The notes under the pieces were generated by a model. That model saw only the letters and a program-made list of their open reading frames with translations. It ran no database searches and was not told the DNA's origin. A stretch of DNA of 64,000 nucleotides, from assembly GCF_028372415.1 (NCBI RefSeq), contig NC_092877.1, forward strand, positions 386,929,342 to 386,993,341, in the 5' to 3' direction. This DNA is from Notamacropus eugenii. Taxonomy: Eukaryota; Chordata; Mammalia; Diprotodontia; Macropodidae. Position numbers and translations under genes: made by a program. Positions 40,911-52,018 of the stretch are shown piece after piece. Position 1 is the stretch's first letter. Each line of letters begins with the position of its first letter.

Positions 40911-40919
40911 CCAATCCCC

Positions 40920-41570
40920 TCTATCATTTCTCCCTCCCACTTCTAGCCTCTCCAGCGTTATCCCCCCAAGGAACTGTCCTCAGATATCTCTTCCACGAAG
41001 CCCCACCACTGCTCAAAAGCCCTCAGTGGGTCCCAGTGGCTTGTCCCCATCCAGTGTCACATCTCACTTATCCTGCCGGGTGACATCTCTGGGATCTCTC
41101 CCTCCCTCTCCTCACCCCTCAAGGCCTTGCCCACCCACAGCCCATCCTTCACACAGATACAAAAATCCAGCTCAGGTCTGACATGTCTCACACCTGCCCC
41201 AACCTTCAGGGCTCCCTACTGTCTTCAAGATGAAATACAGACTCCTCTGTGCCTGGCATTCGAGGCCCCCTGAAATCTGGCCCCCTTCAGCCTTAACTCC
41301 TTCATGCCAGTTGCTAGCCTGCCAAACTGGAGGCAGACTCAGCCTCCCATCTCCAGCCTCCGGCTATTTGCCCTGGCTGTCCTTCAGGCTTCTCAGCATC
41401 TTTGTCCTCCCTCAGGCTTAGCTTTGCTGAGGGTCACCTCCCCTGTGAAGCTGCTTCATTGTTCCTCTTCCCACACTAGTGTGTGTGAGTCTGTGGGGCA
41501 GCATCTTCCAGGAGGAGGCAGGGAAGGGGATCCATTTTTACTTTGTGTTCCCAACACCAGTCATTCCTGG
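40920..41570 (+). mobile_element. L2 LINE fragment
   Basis: Text such as CTTCAAGATGAAATACAGAC and CAACCTTCAGGGCTCCCTAC follows L2 3' order on the plus strand. Confidence 0.5.
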
Positions 41571-41602
41571 CGCATCCAGGAGGAGGGGGTGGAGCAGGCA
41601 GG

Positions 41603-41840
41603 GCAGCACCTACTATGCACCAGGCATTCTGTGAATCAGTTCACAATGATGTTCTTATTCCACCTTGGGAGTTACATACTGTTATTATCCCATTTTACAG
41701 ATGAGGAAACTGAGGCAAATGGGGGTTAAGGGACTTGCCCAGGATCACACAGCTAGGAAGTGTCTGAGGATGAATTTGAACTCAGGTCTTCCCAACTCCG
41801 GACCCAGTGTGCTATCTGCTGGGCCATCTGGTTGCCCACC
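41603..41840 (+). mobile_element. tRNA-type SINE
   Basis: Starts CAGCACCTACTATGCACCAG. Contains TTTTACAGATGAGGAAACTG and GACTTGCCCAGGATCACACA, and ends near GGGCCATCTGGTTGCCC. Same family as 29292-29536. Confidence 0.7.
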
Positions 41841-41844
41841 CACT

Positions 41845-42250
41845 TTAGTGGGTCATTATATGAATTCAGTGGACTTGAATCTTCTTGCCCTCCAATGACC
41901 CCCAAACAATGTGGGCCACAACCAGCCGAATCTCCTCCCTGCCCCCTAGCAGAGAGGCTGTACTCCACAACGAAGGGAGAGCTGACCTAGAAGACTGTAG
42001 GGTTCAAAGGCTGTATCACCCTAGCTAGCAATTCTTCTCTCATTCTGGGCCCCTCTCTAAGTAAGTGACCATGAAGGGGCTGAGACACCCTGAGGGGCAG
42101 AGGACATCTCCTCACCCAGGAAGTCTTCATGTCTGTTAAGGCACTGGCCTGGTCCCAGCCTCTGAGGCTTGGTCCTGCTGCCTTTGTGAGCGCTTTTTTG
42201 ACCACACGGACAAGAATGTTCTGAGTCACCAGCCACACACACCCTGTACA
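41845..42250. other. Intergenic, nothing recognised
   Basis: No gene or repeat that I can support. Confidence 0.3.
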
Positions 42251-42254
42251 CAGC

Positions 42255-42385
42255 TTCCTTCCTTTTTTGCTTTCTTTTTCTTTCTTTCTCTCTCTCTTTC
42301 TTCCTTTTCTTTCCTTCTTTCTTTCCGTTCCTTCTTTCTTTCTTCTTTCTTTCTCCCTTTCCTTCTTTCTTTCTTTCTGTCCTGC
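42255..42385. repeat. (CTTT)n pyrimidine tract
   Basis: TTTCTTTCTTTC-type simple repeat immediately before an L1 3' end. Confidence 0.85.
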
Positions 42386-42575
42386 ATTTTATTTCACAAC
42401 ATGGTTAGTATGGAAATGTGTTTATCATGACTGCACATGTAAAACCCATATCACCTTGTTCACCATCCTAGGGAGGGGTGAAGGAGAGAGAGAACTTAGA
42501 ACTTAGAATTTTAAAAACTCAAAGGCTAAAAATTGTTTTGACATGTAACTGAGAAAAAGAAAATATTTTTAGAAG
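42386..42575 (+). mobile_element. L1 3' UTR end
   Basis: ACATGGTTAGTATGGAAATG, CACATGTAAAACCCATATCA and an A-rich tail near 42555 match the L1 3' end at 5990-6174. Confidence 0.65.
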
Positions 42576-42830
42576 ACTGTGAGCTCCTTGAGAGCAGGGA
42601 CTGTGTTCTGTTTCGTTTTGTTTTGTTTGGAAGGGGAAGGAGAGACAATTGGGGCTAAATGACTTGCCCAAGGTCACACAACTAGTTAAGTGTCAAGTGT
42701 CTGGGGTCAAATTTGAACTCAGGTTAGGGACTGTTTTCTTTTTGCTTCTGTTTGTATTCTCAACATTCCAAGTGCCTAGCATTTAGTAAATATTTAATAA
42801 GTGATGCCACTCTGTCTCTGCACATCTGTC
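42576..42830. mobile_element. L2 tail split by a SINE
   Basis: An L2 3' tail (GTGAGCTCCTTGAGAGCAGG) is interrupted at about 42605-42725 by SINE-type sequence with GACTTGCCCAAGGTCACACA. AGGGACTGT at 42596-42604 and again at 42726-42734 may be its target-site duplication. The L2 tail then resumes. Confidence 0.5.
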
Positions 42831-42919
42831 TATCCATCCACCAAACTCTGTCATCTGACAATCTCTTCATCCATCCATTTCTTTCTCCATCTGACACTCA
42901 TTTATCTCTGTACCCACCT

Positions 42920-43075
42920 ACCCAGAAATAGAGACTGAGAAGGAGAGGCAGAGACAGAGAGAGAAAACAGACAGAAACAAGAAAAGGGACTGAGACAGGA
43001 GAAAGAAGAGAAAGACAGAGAGGCAGAGACCCTCCGATAGATAGTTACATAAATAGACATATACAGAGAGCAGTC
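42920..43075. repeat. (GAGACA)n purine-rich tract
   Basis: Imperfect GAGACAGAGA and AGACAGA repeats just before the RTE element. Confidence 0.7.
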
Positions 43076-43084
43076 AGTTATGCT

Positions 43085-45852
43085 AACAGTACAGCCCCTA
43101 TCGTCAACGTGCCAAAAGAGGACAAGTTTATAACTCTGGGCAACTTTAATACTAGAGTAGGCTCAGACTATGAGACTTGGCAGGGAGTCCTAGGGAGGAA
43201 TGGAGTTGGAAACCGCAACAGCAGTGGTCATTTACTGCTGAAGACTTGTGTATCGCATGACCTCATCACCAACACTGTCTTCCATTTACCTAAACGCAAT
43301 AAAACTTCATGGATGCACCCTCACAGCAAACACTGGCATCTAATAGATTATGTGATTGTAAGGAGAAGAGACAGACAAGATGTGAGAATGATAAAGGCAA
43401 TGTTGGTGCAGCGTGCTGGACTGACCATAGACTTATCCTTCCAAGCTAAACATTCACATTTATCAAAAGCGCTGCCCCCCAGGCAAAATGACCACCAGAA
43501 GAATAAATGTCAACAAATTAGAGTCTTCTCTGAGTGTGAACAGTTTGTTGCTGACTTGGAGGGAAAGTTGAGCCTACACACAGTTGGCAACAGTGGAGCA
43601 GAAAAGGAGTGGGCAGCTCTCAGGGATCTGGTGTACAGCACTGCATTTGCTCATCTGGATCAGAACATTTGCAAACACCAAGACTGGTTTGATCAAAATG
43701 ATGGGGAAATTCAGAAGCTGCTGAATGAAAAATAACTCCACAGGATTTACCAGCAGGATCCACCTCTAAGAAGGCAGCATTTAATTCCATCAAAAGCAAA
43801 GTACAAGCAAAGCTTAAGAGAGATGCAGAATTCCTGTCTCAGTAAGAAGGCCGATGAAATTCAGTTTTATGCTGATAGTAACAATCCAAAGCATTTTTAT
43901 GATTCCCTGAAAGCTATTTATGGACCTATGGTGCATCACAACTACTCAGTGCTGATGGAGCCACATTGATTAGTGATAAGGACATGATCCTAGAGAGATG
44001 GGCTGAGGACTTCCATAGTGTTCTCAACAGACCATCATCAATCAATGCTGAGGCCATGACCTTTTACCTCAGGTTGAAGTCAATCCCTCCTTAGCTGAAC
44101 TTCCAACTGAAGAAGAGGTTTTGAGGGCCATTAGGGTTCTTTCATGTGGCAAAGCACCTGGTGCTGATTCTATTCCAGCTGAGATTTAAAAGGCAGGGGG
44201 ACCATTGCTCATACAAAAGCTAATTGAAATTTTCCAGGTTATATGGCAAGAGGAGGTTATCCCCCAGGAGTTCAAGGATGCCTCCATTGTCCGTCTCTAG
44301 AAGGGTAAAGGGAATAGATTGTCCTTCGACAATCACAGGGGGATCTCTGTCTTAGTCATTGCTGCCAAAATTTTTGCTAGAGTTCTTCTTGATAGGCTGA
44401 TCCTTCACCTGGAAAATGGTCATACACCTGAGAGCCAATGTGACTTCAGGAAGGGCTGAGGAACAGTCAATATGGTGTTTGCTGCCCAACAACTTCAGGA
44501 GAAATGCCAGGAGCAGAACATAGGTCTGTACATATTTGTAGACCTGACCCAGGCCTTTGACACTGTTAGTCGTGAGGGCTTATGGAAAATTATGTCAAAA
44601 TTTGGTTGCCCAGAGAAGTTCATCAATATTGTACGTCAATTTCATGATGGCATGTTTGCCCATGTTCTGATAATGGGCAAAGCTCTTGTGCCTTCCCAGT
44701 CATCAACAGAGTAAAAAAGAGATGTATGCCTGCTCCCATACTTTTTAGCATGATGTTTTCAGCCATGTTGACAAATGCTTTCAATAAGGATGAAGATGGC
44801 ATCAAGGTCAACTACCATACTGATGGTAAGTTCTTCAATTTGTAAAGGCTCCAAGCCAAGACCAAGGTAGAGGGAGTGTTGGCGCATGATTTTCTGTTTG
44901 CAGATGATTGTGCACTCCATGCAGCCTCTGAAGCTGAGATGCAACAAAGTATGGAGCAATTCTCTGCTGCCTGTGCTAGTTTGGGCCTAATAATTAACAC
45001 CAAGAAAACACAGGTGCTCCATCAGCCACCAGCACACCATCCACACGTGGAACCATCAATTACAACAAATGGAGAGACCTTGGTATGTACACATTGATAA
45101 TGAGGTAGATGCACTCATTGCCAGAGCTAGTTCAGTGTTTGGGAGGATCTGAAGAAAGGTTTGGGAGAGAAGAGGTATTAGACTGACTACCAAACTGAAG
45201 GTCTACAGAGTCGTTGTTCTGACCTCATTGTTATATGGTTGTGAAACAAGGACAGTCTACCAGTGCCATGCCAGGAAACTGAATCACTTCCATTTGAACT
45301 ATTTTAGGAAGATTCTGAGGATCACCTGGCAGGATAAGGTACCAGACACTGAAGTCCTTGCTCAAGCTAAAGTACCAAGTATTCAAACTATGCTTTAGAG
45401 AGCGCAACTCGGATGGGCTGGCCACGTTGTTCGAATGCAAGATGTACGCTTGCCAAAATGACTATTTTATGGAGAACTCACATGGGGCAGGCCATCACAT
45501 GGTGGTCAGAAGAAACAATACAAGGACACTCTCAAGGTCTCCCTCAGGAACTTTGGATTTGACTGTACAACATGGGAGACCCTGGCACAGGACCGCTCAG
45601 CATGGTGTGTCCACATCAGAAAGGGTGTTGTGCTCTATGAGCAAAGCAGGATTGAGACAGCACAAAGTAAACATAGGATGCACAAATTTGGAATATCCAC
45701 CCCAAATATTCACATGGACTATCTGTGCCCAATCTGTGGCAGAGTATTCTGAGCTCATACTGGTCTGATCAGTCACAGTCGGATACACTGAAACTCCACT
45801 TTATTATGGTGATGTCATTTTGGTCCTCTTCGAAGACAAAAGACAACAACTA
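43085..45852 (+). mobile_element. RTE-clade LINE (5'-truncated)
   Basis: Plus-strand remnant of a non-LTR element with an apurinic-type endonuclease (LGNFNTRVGSDYETW), then reverse transcriptase (FVDLTQAFDTVSREGLW; catalytic FADDCALHAASEAEM near 44897), and a C-terminal part with ARKLNHF-like text. It ends in the short GACAACAAC tail that RTE elements use in place of poly(A). Several stops and frameshifts separate the frames, so it is inactive. It lacks the extreme 5' end. Confidence 0.75.
43109..43735 (+). pseudogene. RTE endonuclease frame (208 codons)
   Basis: Longest intact piece of the RTE element. Starts inside the endonuclease domain and includes SKHWHLIDYVIVRRRDRQDV, the conserved SDH-like region word, though the usual DHxLV active-site word is changed to IDLSF. 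Stops at TAA before the reverse-transcriptase part. It is a fossil, not a host gene. Confidence 0.7.
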
Positions 45853-47635
45853 ACCAACATGATCAGTCAGAATCAGCAAACATTATTAAGTGCCTGCTGT
45901 ATGCCTGTGCTGAGCACTGTCCCTGGAACCTCTCCAGCTGTGGAACAGCTGCCAGGGCTGATGTTGGCTGGAAAAGCCTTGGAGAGCCCAGAGGGATGCT
46001 CTGCACAAGTCCTGGTAGGTGCTCCCCAGCTGGAGGCTGACTTGGGAAACCCGGAGCTCCTGGCTTAAACCCTGCTCTGTTACTGATCTTCCAGTCAGTA
46101 AGAGGAGAGGGTTGGCTCAACTGACTTCTGAGATCCCAATCTGTAATCTGGGGGAGCCAATGTTGGAAGCCAATGAGCTGCATTGTATTTTCAGAATGTG
46201 CTAAGGGGCAGCATTTGTACTGGACTGTGGCAGCCAGAGAGGTGTAGGAGAAGAGTGTGTTTGGATGGCATTGAGGATGCCAGGGTCCTCCATCAGTCAC
46301 CATTTAGAGCCACAGCTTTCTTATCCATAAAGAGGAGAGAAAGGCCTGGAACAATCTCTTCTTGCTCCAAGTCCTTGGTGGATGGCATCGTCTTTCTTTG
46401 TAGGAGATTGTTGAGAATATTGTAGGTCCATGGAAGGCCATAGGTGACACTGGCCAGGAAGTAGTGTGACCTTCCACTGACCTGGTGAGGCTCTGGAACC
46501 TGAAGCCCCACCAGCCTGGAGGCTTCCTGGCTTGACTCTCCTTGAGCTGCCATGGGCTTTGTTTTTCAGGCTTTGTGGGTGGCCCCAGCTCCATGACCAC
46601 TCACTGTATGACCTTGACCAGTCTCCTGTCTGGTCTCTTTCCTAAATTCTCAAACCTTTTTGAGACACAGTAATTCCAAGAAAATAAAGGCAAAGCCTCT
46701 CACATTTGGAGCATGGGGTATGTACATCTCATTACCTGGAAATGAAAGCCAGTCCATGGATCTACTCCAGATCCAGTCTGATGTGTCCCCAGCTCAGCAG
46801 TGTTTGCTCCCCTTCTCACCTTTGCTTGGGCTCCCTGTCCCCCATGTTCACTTTCCTGATGTGTTGTGGCCAAACTGTCTCAAAGAATTCAGTCAGACCC
46901 TGTCTAATCCAAGTATAGGCATCTGTTGAGGATTGACGCCCCTCGGAAGCAGGCTAAGTTCCAAGAGGAACCAGCAACTTCACTGAAACAAGATAGATTG
47001 TTATAGGTACAGATGGGATTACATAACAGAAATGATGAATATTAAAAAGGCAGAAGGGGTTTGTGAAAGGATTAGTTCCTGAGGAGGGGTTGCAGCCTCA
47101 GTGGAACTGTGATTACCCACAATGCACACAGAGAAACCCATTCATCGGGGCTCTTACGTATGATAATGATATTATAATGAGCCTTTCTACATCATAAGTT
47201 CACCTAAAGGAAGCTTTTGCTATTGCTGCAAAGAAGCCTACTTAGGGAAAGTCCCCTCCATTGTTTTGGGGTCCACATCCTGCTTGGGCATCCTGGTGGT
47301 GCTGCTTTCTGATTGGCGGACTATTGTGGTCCTGTCTGAGACTAGATGGATGTGGTTGTAGTTGAGTGCATGCACATACCTGCTGCTTCTGTGGGAAATA
47401 TGAGGAATGGGTCTGGGGGCAGCGGCTGGGATCCCATCAAATGGACACATCTGCTGTGCTCATGGCGCATATCTGGGGAAGTTAGGGTATTGAGGGGGGC
47501 AGTGGCTGTATTGGGTCTCAGGGCCTTCGGTGTGGTTAAAGCCAAAGTTCACCCTCCCCCAACGGGTCCTGCCCTGGCCTCTGAGCTGCCAACCTCTTCT
47601 TCTTACTCTCACCTTTACTCCTGTGAGAGCTCCCA
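45853..47635. other. Intergenic stretch upstream of the BDH1 CpG island
   Basis: A SINE scrap (CATTATTAAGTGCCTGCTGT at about 45880). The rest holds short open frames without motifs and an A-rich patch near 46680. I see no gene, and a possible old insertion at 46.9-47.2 kb could not be classified. Confidence 0.35.
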
Positions 47636-47639
47636 AAGG

Positions 47640-49560
47640 GCCCCTGCTCCAGGGTGCCTGCATTTCTCTGCTGCGACTCTACAGATGGGCTGCGGAGGCG
47701 GGGAACTAGTGAGGAGTGAGCCTAGGCAGAAACCCGAGGGAGCCTTTCAAAAGGAGAGAAGGGAGGGGAGGGGAGGGAAGGCGCTTCCGGTCCTCCGGCC
47801 TGGGTACCCTTAAGGATCCGAAGAGTCGGGGGGGGTCCAAGACAGGTGGGGAGCAGGGGCAGGGGAATGGGGAGAGGCGACGATGGGCCATCCAACCTTC
47901 CATGGTGGGGGGGGCCTTCAGGTTGTACCCTAGCTAGCAGTAGACTGCGGCTGGGAAGAGAGCAAAGCTGTGCGCGGGGGCCGCAGGCCAGATGCCAGCA
48001 TCCTCGCAGGAACAGCAGGAGAGACCCTAGAGGGGGTGGGGTCTCTCCTCTCCCCCTCTCATTTGGAAGTGGCGGTCTCCGGCCAGGTCAGAGCCCGAGG
48101 GTGGCCTCCTGCTCTGCCCTTGTCGGGTCACCAGGGACCACCTCTCTTCCCCCGCCTCTCCTCGGCGCTTCTTGGCAGGGGGCGGCCCCGCGGGGCACAC
48201 CTGGGCACAGCCAGCGAGCCAGGGATGGGGCGGGGGGGAGGAGGGAGCGGACCGGAGGAGGAATGAGCTCACTTCCTAGGTGAGAAGAAAGGCTTCAACC
48301 CCACCCCCTTCTCTGAGTCGTCCCGCCCCCCATTCATCCTTTCACTGAACGGGGATCTCTAAGCGCTTCTCCCAATGGTCATGGCAGCCAAGGCTGCGCT
48401 CACCTCCCGGCTCAGCATGGCACGCAGGTAAAGCTCTCGGGGGCCTGGAGGGGGAAGGAGGGGAGCAGGGAGCGGAAGAGAGGGAGGCGGCATGGCTGGC
48501 CAGCCGGCCGCCCAGTCCTCCGGTCCTCCGAGATGCTCAAGCTCCAGAGCCTCCTGGGTATGTGCTAGGGATGCTACAGAGCGGGAGGGCGTCCTCGGCC
48601 GCCTCGGCCGCCCTCCCTACCCTGCAAAGAGGGTGTCGCTGCTTCGCTCTGTGAGGAGGTTAAGGAGGGAGGAGCTCTTGTCCTACGCAATGGCCTTCCT
48701 CCTCCTGCGTCAGGCTCTGCTCCGCCCGAGCATGCTGCGGAGAGCCTGCCATCCACCCCGTCCCCCCATCCCTCCATTCCCTCGTCTCCTCCCCGCTCCT
48801 GTGCCCGTGGAGGGGTGTCTGGCGCTCAGCCCGTGCGCTGCCCCTCTCTGTGCCCCGGGTCTCTGGGGCGCAGACACCAAGGAGCTGGGGTCCCCTGGCG
48901 AGGCCCAGGAAAGACCCTCAAGGGGGCTCTCCGCCCAGTCCGGCCCCTTTGGGCACCTGGGGCCTCGTGAGGGTGAGCGGGGAGGGAGGGGAGGAGGCAC
49001 GGACCTGGTCCGAAACCCCCCTCGGCTGACCCGGCAGAGGGTCGGAGGTGCTCGGCTTCCTCACCCGGGTCTGGGTGGAGCGCGCTGAGTCTCCGGCCTC
49101 TCCACCAGCCCGAGCCCAGCGTTGAGCCAAGCCTCTAGGCGCGGCTGCTAGACTCGCCTTTCGAGGGCTGCGGGCGCGGACCGCGCTCCATCAGTGACCC
49201 GAGGGCTGGCCACCCAGCCCCTAGGTGCGCCTGATGGGAGAGGGGGAGCGCAAGCACTGGCCTCGCTGCTCGCCTGGGGCTCCTAAGGCGCCGGGTGACT
49301 GGCCTGCGCTGCGCCCTCACGTCACCGTGTCCTGAAAGGCTGGGGGGAATGGTGAGCATCTCAGGGCTGCTCTTGGCCGAGCCGTCGCCAGAGGCCCGCG
49401 GAGTCAGCTGAGACACAGCCAAACCTTTGAGAAAATCAGGGCCCGACAATCCCCCTCCCCGCTCCCTGCGCGCTGTAGCCTCCCACCTCCAGGTGAGCGC
49501 CGTGCTTTCCCTGCCGGGGACCGTGCGGGGAAGCGGCGAGCAGGCTTCAAACAATGAACC
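47640..49560. promoter_or_regulatory. BDH1: CpG island, likely BDH1 promoter
   Basis: CG dinucleotides are dense here and scarce in flanking DNA, with GC boxes such as GGGGCGGGG at about 48227. It covers the candidate BDH1 exon 1. Because the ACADVL-like gene points the other way, it could serve both, but its own 5' exon is not placed. Confidence 0.7.
48375..48427 (+). other. BDH1: Candidate BDH1 exon 1 (5' UTR), 3' part
   Basis: Ends with CACGCAG at donor GTAAAG (48428) inside the CpG island. Splicing to 52019 would place ATGs at 48375 and 48381 upstream of the BDH1 start, in another frame. The transcription start is not known. Confidence 0.4.
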
Positions 49561-49599
49561 GAAACGAGACCGGAGGCTGCCCAAGGCATCTTGCCTTTT

Positions 49600-51120
49600 A
49601 CTGGAGGGACTTGAGACTGCTCGGGAGCCGGGGTTGGACCTGAGAGATCATCTGGTCCAAGAACTTCAGAAGGAGGGAGTAAGGGGAAGGCCGGGGTGGT
49701 CACCGAGGAGGACTGGAACTCAGGGCCTCTTTCTTGCATAGACTGCTTTCTTTTTCGTCTTGTTGCCGATCTGAAGCTGTTTGTTTGCTGGCGCTCTGTG
49801 ACTGGGGGCGCCTCCCCTGGGGGCTAACTTTGGGATGGCACGGTCAGACCATGTAACCCCCACCTCACTCCACACTCTCGATATACTCCACTAGCTAGCT
49901 TCCCGTTACCTCCAGTATCACATATAAAATTCTCTTTGGCTTTTAATCCGCTCCCTGCTTTTCCAGCCTTCCTATTCCCCACCCCACCCCCACTCCCCAA
50001 TATTCTATGATGCAGGGTTTACTGGCCCAACGACATCTGAGCTTCCTGAGTCTCTGAGCCCAGGTAGGACCTTGGAGAGCACCGAACTGGAAGAACTGTT
50101 GGATCTGTGCTTGTCTTTGGGTGGAGGCTGGCTTCCTCTTGCTTCCTCCTCCAGGACACAAAGAGATCTCAGAGTCATGTGACTTTTTTCTTAAGGGCAA
50201 AGAAAGAGGCATCAGCAGCCTTTTTCTGGTGGGAACCTCGCTGGCAGACAAGCCATGATTCCAATTCTTTAATGGAAACAAACCAGCTTTGGAGGGTGTG
50301 ACACTGTGGTTGTTCTGAGTGGTCTTTGTACCCAGGCTAAGCCTGAAAGAAATGGGCATCCAGCCCAGGACTGGGTGGAGCTTTCTGTCCAGGGTGATAA
50401 CATAAGACTTCCAGGCTCTTCAGAGTCTTGGCTAGGACCTCTCCTTCCCTTGCTTCCAGGGCTTCAGGTTCTCCCTGAGGGCCCTGGGGCCACCCAAGAA
50501 CAAGAGGCCTCCAGGACCAAGAGCAAGGGCATGAAAGGTGAAGCCACCAGATCTCCTTGGGCCACAGCTCTCCTCATCTGTCAAGTTCTGGGTTTAGGAG
50601 GTGATCTTGGTAATTAATGAAATGGAAAGATCCTGAGCACAGGTTGTCTTTCTACAAAACATTAGGAGAGTGGCCCAATCACTTATTCTCAATGAAAACA
50701 TCCATACCCTTTGACTCATAGATTCCACAGCTAGATATATGTACGCCGAGAAAATCAGTGATAAAAAGAAAGCCCATAGGCCCCCCAATGCTTACAGCAG
50801 CACTGCCTTTTGGTAGTAACTTAGAATTGGGGATGGTTAACCAAGTTGCAGCAAGTGAATGTGATGGAATAGTCACTGTGCCCTAAGAAATGACAAATAT
50901 GGGAGATATGGAGAAACCTGGGAAGATCTACATGAACTGATGCAGAGTGAAGTAAGTTGATCCTAGATCTGCACCATGACCACAAGCCAAGTTAAGAGGC
51001 ATTTATGAAGCCCCGACTGTATGCCAGGCTCTCTGGTAAGTACTGAAGATATAAAGAAAGGTAAACAACCAAACAGAAAACTCTTCAACAGTGAAACTAC
51101 CAAGAACTCCACCATGACCC
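49600..51120. repeat. MIR3, L2 and L1 fragments in BDH1 intron 1
   Basis: About 49600-49740 is MIR3-like. About 49830-49990 is L2-type. About 50640-50990 is an old L1 ORF2 3' scrap on the plus strand (TAAGAAATGACAAATATGGG and CTACATGAACTGATGCAGAG). About 51005-51080 is a SINE start (GGCATTTATGAAGCCCCGAC). Confidence 0.5.
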
Positions 51121-51690
51121 CAACCACAATGGTCCCAAAGGAGAGTCAAGAAAACAATTCTCCATCCCCTCCTCACAGAGGCAGGGTCCTGGGGGGGGGG
51201 GGGCGGGGTTTGAGTGCCTATACTGGGCTCTTAGACATGGTGGGAGGCTTGGTTCCTCTCTTCTTGCTTCTTTGTTCCAAGTCATGGCTCCTTATGGGGA
51301 GATAGCTTGGGAAATGAGGGGGCAGAGAAGCCAAGGTGTCAGCATGAATGAGAGTCAGAAGATGACTGGTGGTGAGATCCAGGGTGGCCCATGGGAGAAA
51401 CAAGAATGCAGAGGGATCTGGAGGAAGCTGGGGAGGCTCCTCCTCTGCTGAGATGTTGCAGCATCAAAGAGACAGAATCGGGAAAAGATCCCAAGAAGGA
51501 AGCCCCCAACCATCCACTGCATCAGAAAAGACCAAGACCTCTCTCCCAGTAGAGGTGGGGACATCTGGGGGCTGAATGATGCATAGGCAGCGGAGGTAGT
51601 TTTGTTGGGTTCTGTAGGGAGCCTTGCCTGGTTCTCCTCCCCCACCCCTCCTCCCTCTGCTGCTTGAGACTTCTTCCCTCTGAGATGCCC
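51121..51690. other. BDH1 intron 1, G-run and unassigned sequence
   Basis: A run of 12 G followed by CGGGG at about 51190-51206. No exon or repeat otherwise. Confidence 0.35.
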
Positions 51691-51694
51691 CCAC

Positions 51695-51855
51695 CCCATC
51701 TGTATACATCTTATATGGACCCTGTTGTGTTCCCCCACTCACATAGAAGCTCCTTGAAGACAGGGGCTGGGTCTTGGCCTTTGTATCTGCAGTGCTCAAC
51801 ACTGGGCCTGGCTCACAGTAAGCACTTCATAAAGGTTGATGTGTTGACTGAATGA
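51695..51855 (+). mobile_element. L2 3' tail
   Basis: AGAAGCTCCTTGAAGACAGG through GGCTCACAGTAAGCACTTCA, then TGAATGACTG, the L2 3' end. Confidence 0.65.
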
Positions 51856-52018
51856 CTGGTTTTGCTTACTTATCATTCTTTGTTTCCAAGGAGGGCACCA
51901 TGGTGGAGGCCCATTGGGAAATGATTGCCATGGCCCAGCCAGAGCTGCCCTTGCCTAATGCCCCAGAGGCTTGTGAGAGCCCACCGCTGGTACCAAGGCC
52001 CTCCTTTCTCTGTTCCAG

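Noticed and set aside
46900-47230. Possible LTR or other old viral repeat
   Set aside because: No paired ends, primer site or coding text could be seen, so no family was assigned.
48492-49088. A 198-codon open frame in the CpG island
   Set aside because: Low-complexity Pro/Arg/Gly-rich frame with long open frames on the other strand too. This is typical of CpG islands; no motif or splice support.
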